From: Methanolapillus africanus
GTDB lineage: Archaea; Halobacteriota; Methanosarcinia; Methanosarcinales; Methanosarcinaceae
Direction: 5' to 3'
Assembly (NCBI RefSeq): GCF_032714475.1
Contig: NZ_JAWDKD010000015.1
Location: forward strand, 62,001-126,000
DNA length: 64,000 nt
Part shown: positions 26,830-34,395 of the stretch, piece by piece
Numbering within the stretch: position 1 is the stretch's first letter
How the letters are laid out: the number at the start of each line of letters is the position of its first letter
Translations under genes and position numbers: made by a program
Notes under the pieces: generated by a model
The model's database searches: none
The model's input: the letters and a program-made list of their open reading frames with translations, nothing else
What the model was told of the DNA's origin: nothing

Positions 26830-27486
26830 TTAAGGAAAAACAGTCCGAACGCCGTACGGCGCAATCAGCTGATATCCTTTGGGCGAATCGTACAAATAAA
26901 GAAGACAGCGGTCACCCGGTTTGAAATCCCAGCAGTGCGGCGGATCAATATTGTACATAATCACGTTATCGACCTGGCCGTCCGACAGGAAAAGAGCAAT
27001 TTCATCCGAACAATTACCTTTCATTTTTCTGTCGACCGTGAAATAAACGTAAGTATGAATTTCATACTTTTCGGATTCGACATATTGCTCGATGTGGGTG
27101 ACATTTGTGTTATGGTCGACCCATTCTCTTGTTTGAACGTCGCCGAGTTCGGGCGCGCTGCCATCCGGCGTTGTCCAAAAGGAACGGACTTCCTTGGCCG
27201 TCCCGTAAACCACGACATCCGAATAACTTGTCGCCGACCGTGGCGTGTAAGCGACATAATCAAGGGTGTAAAGACCTGTCGACTTTGAATAAGCCCGGAT
27301 GGTTGAATCTCTCGGAATGTTTTCCGGATTTGAAACGAAAGCTTTGGTCGGAATACCTGTATAGTCAACAGCGATCGGAGCGCCGGAATAATAAAGCAAA
27401 TACCTTCCCACGAGCAAATATCCGGCTGAAAAAATCGAAATCAAAAGAACCAAAATGATAAGGACGGCAATGGTTTTTCTTTTCAT
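26830..27486 (-). CDS. Secreted/membrane-anchored member of the GTVKE domain family (no lipobox Cys)
   Basis: A 218-residue paralogue of the six downstream-type lipoproteins in this run. Its N-terminal hydrophobic segment (VLIILVLLISIFSAGYLLVG) aligns with the lipoprotein signals but has SAGY where the others have AAGC, so it lacks the lipidated Cys and is probably anchored by an uncleaved helix. The outer domain has the family motifs: SDVVVYGTVKEVRSFWTTPDG, YTYVYFTVDRKMKGNCSDEI, LFLSDGQVDNVIMY and FKPGDRCLLYLYD. Function unknown. First (most downstream) of a same-strand block at 26830-30444. Confidence 0.8.
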   Translation of the reverse strand: MKRKTIAVLIILVLLISIFSAGYLLVGRYLLYYSGAPIAVDYTGIPTKAFVSNPENIPRDSTIRAYSKSTGLYTLDYVAYTPRSATSYSDVVVYGTAKEVRSFWTTPDGSAPELGDVQTREWVDHNTNVTHIEQYVESEKYEIHTYVYFTVDRKMKGNCSDEIALFLSDGQVDNVIMYNIDPPHCWDFKPGDRCLLYLYDSPKGYQLIAPYGVRTVFP

Positions 27487-27507
27487 GGTAAATTCCCCGT
27501 TTTTAAT

Positions 27508-28188
27508 TTAAGAAACAATCGGCCGGACGCCGTACGGTCCGACCAGATCATATTCATCCGAATATTCCTTCAAACAAAGGAAATACTGTTCGCCCGGTTT
27601 GAAATCCCAAGAAGCGGGATAATCCGTATAAGAACTGAGGCCGTACATAACGAGGTTATCCATTTGTCCGCCCGGCAGCCAAAGATTGATTTCATCCGGA
27701 CAGTCGCCTTTAACGCGTTCATCCACCGTGAAGTAAATAAAAGTTTGAATTTCGGCGCCGACTTCAACCTGTTGTACTGTATATGTTTCATTTGTCGAAT
27801 AATTCGTTCTTTCATAGGTCTGAACTTCACCGATGAACGGAGCTGCGCCGTTTGACGTTGCCCAAGAACATTGAATCTCTTTGACCGTTCCGTAAATGAC
27901 CACATCAGATTCCTTGATGGCGTCCACCGGGTCATAAGATATGTAATCTATTGTCGTGAATGTGTTAGACATCACATAAGCCCGAATAGTCCCCTCGGGA
28001 ACTGTTTCGGCGGCACCGGGACCAAAATGCTTCGTTTTAATGCCCGTATTGTCAACACTGATTGGTTTATCAGTGACGTAATCAGGCGGCTGCCATTCAC
28101 CGGATTCATCCAAGATTCGGTCCAAACAACCGGCTGCTAAAACCGACATCAAAAGAATGAGTCCGACAAATACAATTTTGAGTTTCAC
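27508..28188 (-). CDS. Secreted lipoprotein, GTVKE domain family
   Basis: A 226-residue product starting at a GTG (28188) with GGAGTGTG upstream. The signal MKLKIVFVGLILLMSVLAAGC has a typical lipobox (LAAGC), so the Cys is likely lipidated and the protein held on the outer face of the membrane. Family motifs: SDVVIYGTVKEIQCSWATSNG, IQTFIYFTVDERVKGDCPDEI, LWLPGGQMDNLVMYG and FKPGEQYFLCLKEYSDEYDL, ending GPYGVRPIVS. Function unknown; tandem paralogue of its neighbours. Confidence 0.85.
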   Translation of the reverse strand: MKLKIVFVGLILLMSVLAAGCLDRILDESGEWQPPDYVTDKPISVDNTGIKTKHFGPGAAETVPEGTIRAYVMSNTFTTIDYISYDPVDAIKESDVVIYGTVKEIQCSWATSNGAAPFIGEVQTYERTNYSTNETYTVQQVEVGAEIQTFIYFTVDERVKGDCPDEINLWLPGGQMDNLVMYGLSSYTDYPASWDFKPGEQYFLCLKEYSDEYDLVGPYGVRPIVS

Positions 28189-28238
28189 GGCAGATCACAC
28201 TCCAACTTGAAAAAATAAAAAGTTAAAGAAAATAAATT

Positions 28239-28967
28239 TTAAGGCACAACCGTCCGAATTCCGGATGGAATGAACAATTCGTAGTCATCCGAATATTCTT
28301 CCAAATAGAGCAAACATTGGTCCCCCTGTTTGAAATCCCAATATTTGGGGAAATCGCTGCCATACATTACAATATTGCCGACTTGGCCGCCCGGCAAATA
28401 AAGATTGATTTCTTCAGGACAGTCACCCTTCACGCATTCATCAACCGTGAAATAAACATACGTGTAAATTTCATAGCGGCCGGAATCGTAATACTCTTCT
28501 CGGTGCGTTTCGTTTGTGAAATAATCTGTCCATTCACTGGTTTGAAGTTCACCTAGATCCGGTTGGGTTCCGTCGGGAGTCGTCCAAAATGAACGGACTT
28601 CTTTTACGGTTCCATAAACAATCAGATCAGAACGCTCTGTTACATAGACCGGTTCATAAAAAATATAGTCCGTGTTGACAGAGATTGAATTTTGTTTAAA
28701 GGCCCGCACCGTGAGATTATCTTTCGGAATCTGATCATAATCGGAAATAAAACGGACCGTTTTAATGCCGGTACAATCAACAGCAATCGGCGGACCGGAA
28801 TAATAGTCTTCAAACGTACGGCCACTATTGATTTCACTGATATTGCAGACACTTTCACTTGTATTGCAAATATTCATACTTGTATAATCGGGCGAACTGT
28901 TCAAGCAGCCAGCAACCAAAACCGAAATCAAAAGAACGATTCCGAGAGAGAGGATTTTGAGTTTCAT
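28239..28967 (-). CDS. Secreted lipoprotein, GTVKE domain family
   Basis: A 242-residue product with signal ILSLGIVLLISVLVAGC (lipobox LVAGC). It has an N-terminal insert relative to its neighbours (CNTSESVCNISEINSGRTFED), then SDLIVYGTVKEVRSFWTTPDG, YTYVYFTVDECVKGDCPEEI, LYLPGGQVGNIVMYG and FKQGDQCLLYLEEYSDDY, ending IPSGIRTVVP. It is closest to the 29011-29712 gene, which shares the CNISEIN insert, indicating a recent duplication. Confidence 0.85.
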   Translation of the reverse strand: MKLKILSLGIVLLISVLVAGCLNSSPDYTSMNICNTSESVCNISEINSGRTFEDYYSGPPIAVDCTGIKTVRFISDYDQIPKDNLTVRAFKQNSISVNTDYIFYEPVYVTERSDLIVYGTVKEVRSFWTTPDGTQPDLGELQTSEWTDYFTNETHREEYYDSGRYEIYTYVYFTVDECVKGDCPEEINLYLPGGQVGNIVMYGSDFPKYWDFKQGDQCLLYLEEYSDDYELFIPSGIRTVVP

Positions 28968-29010
28968 GATGAATCACTGTTTAATTTGAAAAAATAAAAG
29001 AAAATAAATT

Positions 29011-29712
29011 TTAAGGCACAACCGTTCGAATTCCATCAGGCATGATCAAATCATATTCATTCGGATGTTCTTCCAAATAAAGCAAACATTGGTCTCCCGG
29101 TTTAAAATCCCAAGATTTAGGGAAATCACCATAATCCATCACAATGTTGCCGATTTGACCGCCCGGCAAATAAAGAGTGATTTCTTTCGGACAGCCGCCT
29201 TTCACACATTCGTCGACTTTGAAATAAACATGTGTGTAAATTTCAGAATCAACAACGACATACCTTTCCATATAAGGACCGCTGCCGTTGTTGCGCTCAC
29301 GTTCCTGAATGTCGTTCGGATTGATGGTTAATGTGCCGTCCGGCGTCGTCCAAAAAGAACGGACTTCCTGAACGGTTCCGTAAACAACAAGATCAGACCC
29401 GTTTGTCGCATTTTCAGGGTCGTAAGACACATAATCAATATTCGGATTAACGATCAGATAATTGAGAGCCACAACGGTGGAATTATTTCTCAGAATACGA
29501 TCCCGGTCGGATTCAAATTTGATCGTTTTAATGCCGGTGCAGTCAACACTGATTGGCGTATCGGAATAATAATCCTCGTATGTGTGATTGCGGTTGATTT
29601 CACTGATATTGCAGGCGTTCGTATTTGTGCTGTCCGGCAAATTATCTAAACAACAAGCTGCTAAAACCGAGATTAACAAAATGATTTCGAGAGAGATAAG
29701 TTTGAATTTCAT
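29011..29712 (-). CDS. Secreted lipoprotein, GTVKE domain family
   Basis: A 233-residue product; start 29712 (MKFKLISLEIILLISVLAAC) has GGTGTG upstream, and the in-frame extension to 29742 is rejected. The lipobox reads LAACC, with two adjacent cysteines. Motifs: SDLVVYGTVQEVRSFWTTPDG, YTHVYFKVDECVKGGCPKEI, LYLPGGQIGNIVMDYG and FKPGDQCLLYLEEHPNEYDL, ending MPDGIRTVVP. It contains the same CNISEIN N-terminal insert as the gene at 28239. Function unknown. Confidence 0.85.
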   Translation of the reverse strand: MKFKLISLEIILLISVLAACCLDNLPDSTNTNACNISEINRNHTYEDYYSDTPISVDCTGIKTIKFESDRDRILRNNSTVVALNYLIVNPNIDYVSYDPENATNGSDLVVYGTVQEVRSFWTTPDGTLTINPNDIQERERNNGSGPYMERYVVVDSEIYTHVYFKVDECVKGGCPKEITLYLPGGQIGNIVMDYGDFPKSWDFKPGDQCLLYLEEHPNEYDLIMPDGIRTVVP

Positions 29713-29796
29713 GAACACACCTTCACCTTGGATTGAAGTCACATAAAATAATCAAATAATCAAATTCCCGACCCTTTGAATAAACGAGATTCTGCT

Positions 29797-30444
29797 TTAA
29801 GAAATAACCGTCCTGATACCGTGCGGTGCAACCAAATCCCATTCGTTCGAATACGTTTTCAAATAAAGCAAACATTGATCTCCTTCTCGGAAATCCCAGC
29901 GGTTCGGATAATCGCCGCTCGACATTACCACGTTGTCCACTTGTCCGCCCGGGATGTAAAGATTGATTTCATTCGGACAACTGCCTTTGACACGTGTGTC
30001 GACCGTGAAAATAACGTAAGTATAAATTTGATTGCTGCCGGAATCATAAAATTGGCTCACGCGAACCGTTCCGCTTTCATCCGTTTCTTTAAACGTTCGG
30101 ACGTCGTCCGGATTGATGGCGAGCGTTCCGTCCGGTGTTGTCCAAGCGGACGGCTGAATTTCCTTGACCGTTGCGTAAACAATCACATCAGACCAGCCGG
30201 CAACTAATTTTGGCTCAAAAGCCGGATAACTGTCATTGACCGGCGGTCCGTAACACTGAATAATATGGTTGCCTCTCGGAACATTATATGGTTTGCCGGA
30301 AACAAATTTGACGGTTTTGATGCCGGTTTCGTCTAATTTGACCGGTTTGTCCGAATCGTAAACATTGGAATTGCCGCCCAAACAGCCGGCTGCAAAAATT
30401 GAAATCAAAAGAATGAATCCGATAAATGCGATTTTGAGTTTCAT
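29797..30444 (-). CDS. Secreted lipoprotein, GTVKE domain family
   Basis: A 215-residue product with signal FIGFILLISIFAAGC (lipobox FAAGC). Motifs: SDVIVYATVKEIQPSAWTTPDG, YTYVIFTVDTRVKGSCPNEI, LYIPGGQVDNVVMSSGDYP and FREGDQCLLYLKTYSNEWDL, ending APHGIRTVIS. It is the most upstream gene of the five-gene same-strand block, so the promoter is probably within 30445-30605. Function unknown. Confidence 0.85.
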   Translation of the reverse strand: MKLKIAFIGFILLISIFAAGCLGGNSNVYDSDKPVKLDETGIKTVKFVSGKPYNVPRGNHIIQCYGPPVNDSYPAFEPKLVAGWSDVIVYATVKEIQPSAWTTPDGTLAINPDDVRTFKETDESGTVRVSQFYDSGSNQIYTYVIFTVDTRVKGSCPNEINLYIPGGQVDNVVMSSGDYPNRWDFREGDQCLLYLKTYSNEWDLVAPHGIRTVIS

Positions 30445-30605
30445 AATCCGTTCCCACCAAATTTTATTTTAAATTGAATAAAAGAAAACAAGGAGTCATA
30501 CATATTAAATATTTTTAATTTTTATAAAAAAATAAAAACAAAAAACGATAAAACCTATAAATCATCCGCACAAACAAATGACGTTTAAAAAACAGGAGGC
30601 AAAAT

Positions 30606-30977
30606 ATGATTGATTTTCAAAATGGTTTTATGAAACTCTCACCGGTTGACCCGAACAGCTTATCCGACAAAATAAATCCGATGCTCATCGACGGCGAACA
30701 AATTCTGTCGGCGTTTAAAGGCATTCGCGATTCCGTCGTTTTCACCAACAAAAGAATCATCGCCGTCAACGTCCAAGGTTTGACCGGCAAAAAAGTAGAC
30801 TACACATCCTTACCGTTTTCCAAAGTGCAGGCCTTTTCCGTCGAAACGTCCGGCACGTTTGACCGCGACTGCGAATTGGATTTGTGGTTCAGCTCGGTCG
30901 GACACGTGCGGTTTGAAATCAAAGGAGACTTTGATATTGTTGGTTTTAACAAATTAATCGGCAGTTACGTGCTGTAA
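30606..30977 (+). CDS. PH-domain (bPH-type) protein
   Basis: A 123-residue single-domain protein with the bacterial pleckstrin-homology pattern: GEQILSAFKGIRDSVVFTNKRIIAVN, then KKVDYTSLPFSKVQAFSVET, then LWFSSVGHVRFEIKG and a C-terminal helix FDIVGFNKLIGSYVL. Such domains often form rings or bind membranes; no specific role is known here. GGAGG precedes the ATG at good spacing. It is divergent from the lipoprotein block and sits between its two parts. Confidence 0.88.
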   Translation: MIDFQNGFMKLSPVDPNSLSDKINPMLIDGEQILSAFKGIRDSVVFTNKRIIAVNVQGLTGKKVDYTSLPFSKVQAFSVETSGTFDRDCELDLWFSSVGHVRFEIKGDFDIVGFNKLIGSYVL

Positions 30978-31327
30978 ATTTGTTTTTTTATTTGGTGCTT
31001 CCGGCAATTATTTTATAATTTCGGATGTCACCTGCTGTTTTCTATTTTTTGGGTACAGTTTCTGTTTTTGAATTTACGGTTTGCACCTACCGTTTACTGT
31101 TTAGATTATATCTGCTGTTACTGTATCCAATCCATTTCATCGGATTCCGAGAAAATCAAACGCAAAGCGTTTGATTTTTCGGGATGGTTTGCTTGAAAAA
31201 GAAAAAGGGGAAACACCGTTTTCTGATATTTTGCAAAAATGTGTCGCCATAACGCGCGCGCACGCCGCTCGTCAAAACCCAAAAAAAGAAAACAAATGAA
31301 TAGAAATTAATCGACTCAATTCATTTG
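30978..31327 (+). repeat. Composite intergenic element, copy g
   Basis: Plus-strand order: short repeats (31030-31137, including GCACCTACCGTTTACTG), hairpin 31147-31182 (AAATCAAACGC/GCGTTTGATTT) followed by GGGATGGTTTGCTTG, spacer, and the 18-bp motif at 31244-31261 pointing to the 3' end of the next minus-strand gene. No gene is supported. Confidence 0.75.
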
Positions 31328-31963
31328 TTATTCATTGACAAAAAAGGCGCCGCCGGGCATAAGATAATATGTTCCTTCTTTCGGAATTGAAGAAACCGTC
31401 AAATACAAAAGGTATTCTTGACCTTCTTTTTGCTTTTCAAAATCCCAAGGCGACAATGGTCCATCAAAGAAAATTACAAAATCGTCAACTTCGCCACCCA
31501 AAAAAGTCACGACAACTTCATCGCCCGGGTTTCCTTTGGCCGGATCGGTGACAGTAAAGACGATGTCCGTGTAAATGCAATAGTTATCATAATGGAAGGC
31601 TTGCTGCGGGTTTTCCGGCGTTTGTCCGTCGGGCGTCGACCAATAAGACGGATGAATCTCTTTGACAGTGCCGTAGAAAGCCAAATCCGATTCGTTGGGC
31701 AAATCTTCCGGAGAATAGGCCGGCATCGAATTGTTGACTTGGATAAAATGGTAGAAATCCATAAACTGTTTCTGGGATGGCGTTCCGTTTTCATCCAACG
31801 GATAATACATCGGAACCGGAACATTTTCAATGCCGCCTGTGTGGAATTCAGAAACATTTTTGTTGAGCGGATTAAAAGTGTCTTCGGAATTGCTGAGGCA
31901 GCCGGCTGCCAAAAATATAAGCAAAATCGAAACGGATAAAATGATTGTCTTTTTCATTTTCAT
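31328..31963 (-). CDS. Secreted lipoprotein, divergent GTVKE domain family
   Basis: A 211-residue product. Start 31963 (MKMKKTIILSVSILLIFLAAGC) is an ATG; a TTG at 31975 and an ATG at 31957 are alternatives. Lipobox LAAGC. The outer domain retains SDLAFYGTVKEIHPSYWSTPDG, YTDIVFTVTDPAKGNPGDEV, FLGGEVDDFVIF and KEGQEYLLYLTV, but is more distant from the five-gene block than those are from one another. It ends PGGAFFVNE, like the 32035 gene. Function unknown. Confidence 0.82.
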   Translation of the reverse strand: MKMKKTIILSVSILLIFLAAGCLSNSEDTFNPLNKNVSEFHTGGIENVPVPMYYPLDENGTPSQKQFMDFYHFIQVNNSMPAYSPEDLPNESDLAFYGTVKEIHPSYWSTPDGQTPENPQQAFHYDNYCIYTDIVFTVTDPAKGNPGDEVVVTFLGGEVDDFVIFFDGPLSPWDFEKQKEGQEYLLYLTVSSIPKEGTYYLMPGGAFFVNE

Positions 31964-32034
31964 ATTTAAACCCAAAAAAAGAAGGACTTCTAAAGGTTTT
32001 ATATTTATTCATTTTTAAAAAAATATAAAATGAA

Positions 32035-32718
32035 TTATTCATTCACAATAAAAAGCCCGCCACACACAATCTCGTATCTTCCGCCTTCCCCGTCTTTGGA
32101 ATAAACCAAAAACTTATCCCCGGGTTCAAAATTCCACGGATTCGCATAACTTCCCTGCATAGCAAATTTTCCGACCTGCCCGCCTTCAACGGAAATAATC
32201 ACGTCTTCCGTGGCCGGACCCATCACCCAATCATCAACTTCAAAAACAATATCCGTGTAAATGTATGTGTCTTGTGTAAAGGAAGATGAAACGGATTTGT
32301 ATTCCCAAGAACCGGATATCCCACCCGTTGTCCTTTTGCCGGGATATGTGAAATAAAGAAACAACGGTGTTTTACCACTATAAGTTGACCAAACCGACGG
32401 CTTGACCTCTTTGACGGTTCCATAAAAAATCAAATCGGATTCCTCAATTAAAGCTTCATCCGAAAAGCACGGACGTGAGTCATTTCCCCATTTTTCATAC
32501 CAGATAATGCTCTTGTTTTCCTTCAGATCTTTCGGAATATAACCACTCAATTCGTATTTTGTGATATTTTTGTTCAGCGGATTGATGGAATCAGAGTTCA
32601 AATTGATGTATTCGACATCTGTTTGTTGATTTTCCGTCCCATTTTGTTGACCGATGCATCCGGAAAATAAAATTCCGACACATAAAATCAAGACGAGGAA
32701 TAATTTTTGGATTTTCAT
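32035..32718 (-). CDS. Secreted lipoprotein, divergent GTVKE domain family
   Basis: A 227-residue product with signal LFLVLILCVGILFSGC (lipobox FSGC). Motifs: SDLIFYGTVKEVKPSVWSTYSG, YTDIVFEVDDWVMGPATEDV, SVEGGQVGKFAMQG and FEPGDKFLVYSKDGEGGRYEIV, ending GGLFIVNE. Pairs with the 31328 gene as a second subgroup of the family. Function unknown. Confidence 0.82.
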   Translation of the reverse strand: MKIQKLFLVLILCVGILFSGCIGQQNGTENQQTDVEYINLNSDSINPLNKNITKYELSGYIPKDLKENKSIIWYEKWGNDSRPCFSDEALIEESDLIFYGTVKEVKPSVWSTYSGKTPLFLYFTYPGKRTTGGISGSWEYKSVSSSFTQDTYIYTDIVFEVDDWVMGPATEDVIISVEGGQVGKFAMQGSYANPWNFEPGDKFLVYSKDGEGGRYEIVCGGLFIVNE

Positions 32719-33189
32719 AGAAATCGCCTAAAGAATTATTCTATTTCAATTTAATAAATTTGTGCATTAATTACTGATTTCTAATTTCCAGTTTGCACCT
32801 ATACTGTTTTTAGGCTTTAGTTTGCATCTGCTGTTTTCCAACAATACAGTTGATTCCTAATCCGATTTGCACCTGCTATTTCTAACAATACAGTTGTATT
32901 CTGATCCGATTTGCATCTGCTGCTATCCAATCCATTTTATCGAATTCCGGTAAATCAGACGCGAAACGCGTCTGATTTACTCGGGGATTTTGCTTGACTC
33001 AAAAATAAAAACGCCCCTTTGGTCTTAAAAACGCAAAAAGAAAAATTGTCGCCATAACGCGCGCGCATGCCGCTCGCCAAAAAACCTAAAAAAAGAAAAA
33101 TGCAAATGAAACAAAGAAAATATAAAAAATAAAGAAAAACAACCGGAGAATACCGGTTGCTTTCATTTATGGAGAAAAAAACCCTAAAG
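32719..33189 (+). repeat. Composite intergenic element, copy h
   Basis: Plus-strand order: three to four degenerate ~45-nt units (32770-32935, each with TTTGCAYCTGCTG and AATACAGTTG parts), hairpin 32947-32984 (AATCAGACGCG/CGCGTCTGATT) then TTTTGCTTGAC, spacer, the 18-bp motif at 33049-33066, GCCGCTCGCC and A-rich DNA. A CAACCGG/CCGGTTG hairpin (33138-33157) is next to the pseudogene end. It is duplicated 808-810 bases to the right (copy i). Confidence 0.78.
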
Positions 33190-33512
33190 TTATTTGTCCA
33201 ACTCGAATTTGGTACCGTAGTAAAGAATACCATCTTCACCGTCGCTGCCGAGTTTTCTGAACACGGAGTGAACGCGTTTTCCGATGGCGGCTTTCTCCGG
33301 CTCGTCCACGATTTGCGTGGTCAGGCACGGACCTTCGTCCAACTTGACGATGGCAAGCGTGTACGGAACCAAGTCGTTGAATTCATCGGACGTGGTGTGA
33401 GTAATCGTGAGCGTCACGATTTCGCCCTGTCCTTTGAATTTGTGCTGCTCGATGTCGCCGTCGCGCCGGCAGTTCGGGCAGAGGTTTCTTGTCGGGTAGA
33501 AGTATTGCGTTA
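33190..33512 (-). pseudogene. 5'-truncated duplicate of the DUF35 acyl-CoA-binding protein gene
   Basis: Its 3' ~325 bases are nearly identical to 33998-34320 of the intact gene, including the C-terminal 75 residues (TLTITHTTSDEFNDLVPYTL to GTKFELDK) and the sequence past the stop. Homology ends at about 33512, at a one-base insertion just before a 95-bp dispersed repeat, so the start codon and the first zinc-ribbon cysteines are missing. Without a start it should not be expressed as a full protein; a 75-residue remnant remains open. Confidence 0.85.
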
Positions 33513-33602
33513 AAAAATTCCGTCGCTTCGCTAGGAATTTTTCAAAAGCGGTGGGAGACTGATTCTGTTTGAGTTCGCTTCGCGAACGCTCCCTTCGGTC
33601 GC
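33512..33602 (+). repeat. 95-bp dispersed repeat, copy 2
   Basis: Second copy of the repeat at 24315-24410, sharing TTCCxTCGCTTCGCxAGGAA, TTTTTCAAAxGCGGTGGGA and CTCCCTTCGGTCGCAA. It directly abuts the broken end of the DUF35 pseudogene, so its insertion or a recombination at it probably created the truncation. Confidence 0.75.
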
Positions 33603-33997
33603 AAAAATAAAGTTACAGTTTCAGTTCATACCTGCTGTTTTCCAACAATACAGTTGATTCCTAATCCGATTTGCATCTGCCGTTTTCCAAAAATACAGAT
33701 ATTTCTTGGTCTGATTTGCATCTACTACTGCTATCCAATCCATCTCATCTAAATTCTGGTAAATCAGACGCGATGCGCGTCTGATTTACTCGGGTTTTTC
33801 GCTTGACTCAAAAATAAAAATAAACAGCCGGTTTAATCGACGCAAAAAGAAAATGTGCAGCCATAACGCGCGCGCCCGACGCTCGCCAAAAAACCCCAAA
33901 AAAAGAAAAATGCAAATGAAACAAAAAAAGTAAAAAGAAAAACAACCAACGGAAAACCCCGTTGATTGCTTTCATTTATGGAGAAAAAACCCTAAAG
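33603..33997 (+). repeat. Composite intergenic element, copy i
   Basis: Near-duplicate of copy h: ~45-nt degenerate units at 33619-33735, hairpin 33757-33793 (AATCAGACGCG/CGCGTCTGATT), spacer, 18-bp motif at 33858-33875 (here CAGCCATAACGCGCGCGC, the most divergent left half), GACGCTCGCC and a hairpin CAACxAACGG/CCGTTGATTG (about 33943-33968) next to the DUF35 stop. Confidence 0.78.
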
Positions 33998-34390
33998 TTA
34001 TTTGTCCAACTCGAATTTGGTACCGTAGTAAAGAATACCATCTTCACCGTCGCTGCCGAGTTTTCTGAACACGGAGTGAACGCGTTTTCCGATGGCGGCT
34101 TTCTCCGGCTCGTCCACGATTTGAGTGGTCAGGCACGGGCCTTCGTCCAACTTGACAATGGCGAGCGTGTACGGAACCAAATCGTTGAATTCGTCAGACG
34201 TGGTGTGGGTAATCGTGAGCGTCACGATTTCGCCCTGTCCTTTGAATTTGTGCTGCTCGATGTCGCCGTCGCGCCGGCAGTTCGGGCAGAGGTTTCTTGT
34301 CGGGTAGAAGTATTCGTTACATGTTTTGCAGTGGGATCCGACTAAGTTGTAACGGCTCGCCTGCTCTCTCCAGAATCTTGGTACTGTCAT
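33998..34390 (-). CDS. Zn-ribbon/OB-fold DUF35 protein bridging thiolase and HMG-CoA synthase
   Basis: The 130-residue product has a rubredoxin-like zinc ribbon (Cys21, Cys24, Cys35, Cys38 in CKTCNEYFYPTRNLCPNC) and an OB fold (GEIVTLTITHTTSDEFNDLV onward). In methanogens this DUF35 protein holds thiolase and HMG-CoA synthase in one complex that channels acetoacetyl-CoA (established for a related archaeon). The ATG has GAGGTGAT upstream, overlapping the thiolase end six bases away, so it is the third gene of the operon. Confidence 0.93.
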   Translation of the reverse strand: MTVPRFWREQASRYNLVGSHCKTCNEYFYPTRNLCPNCRRDGDIEQHKFKGQGEIVTLTITHTTSDEFNDLVPYTLAIVKLDEGPCLTTQIVDEPEKAAIGKRVHSVFRKLGSDGEDGILYYGTKFELDK

Positions 34391-34395
34391 TTAAA

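Noticed and set aside
32770..33735. Possible CRISPR array
   Set aside because: Units are degenerate along their whole length with no constant repeat/unique spacer pattern, and they recur at other loci.
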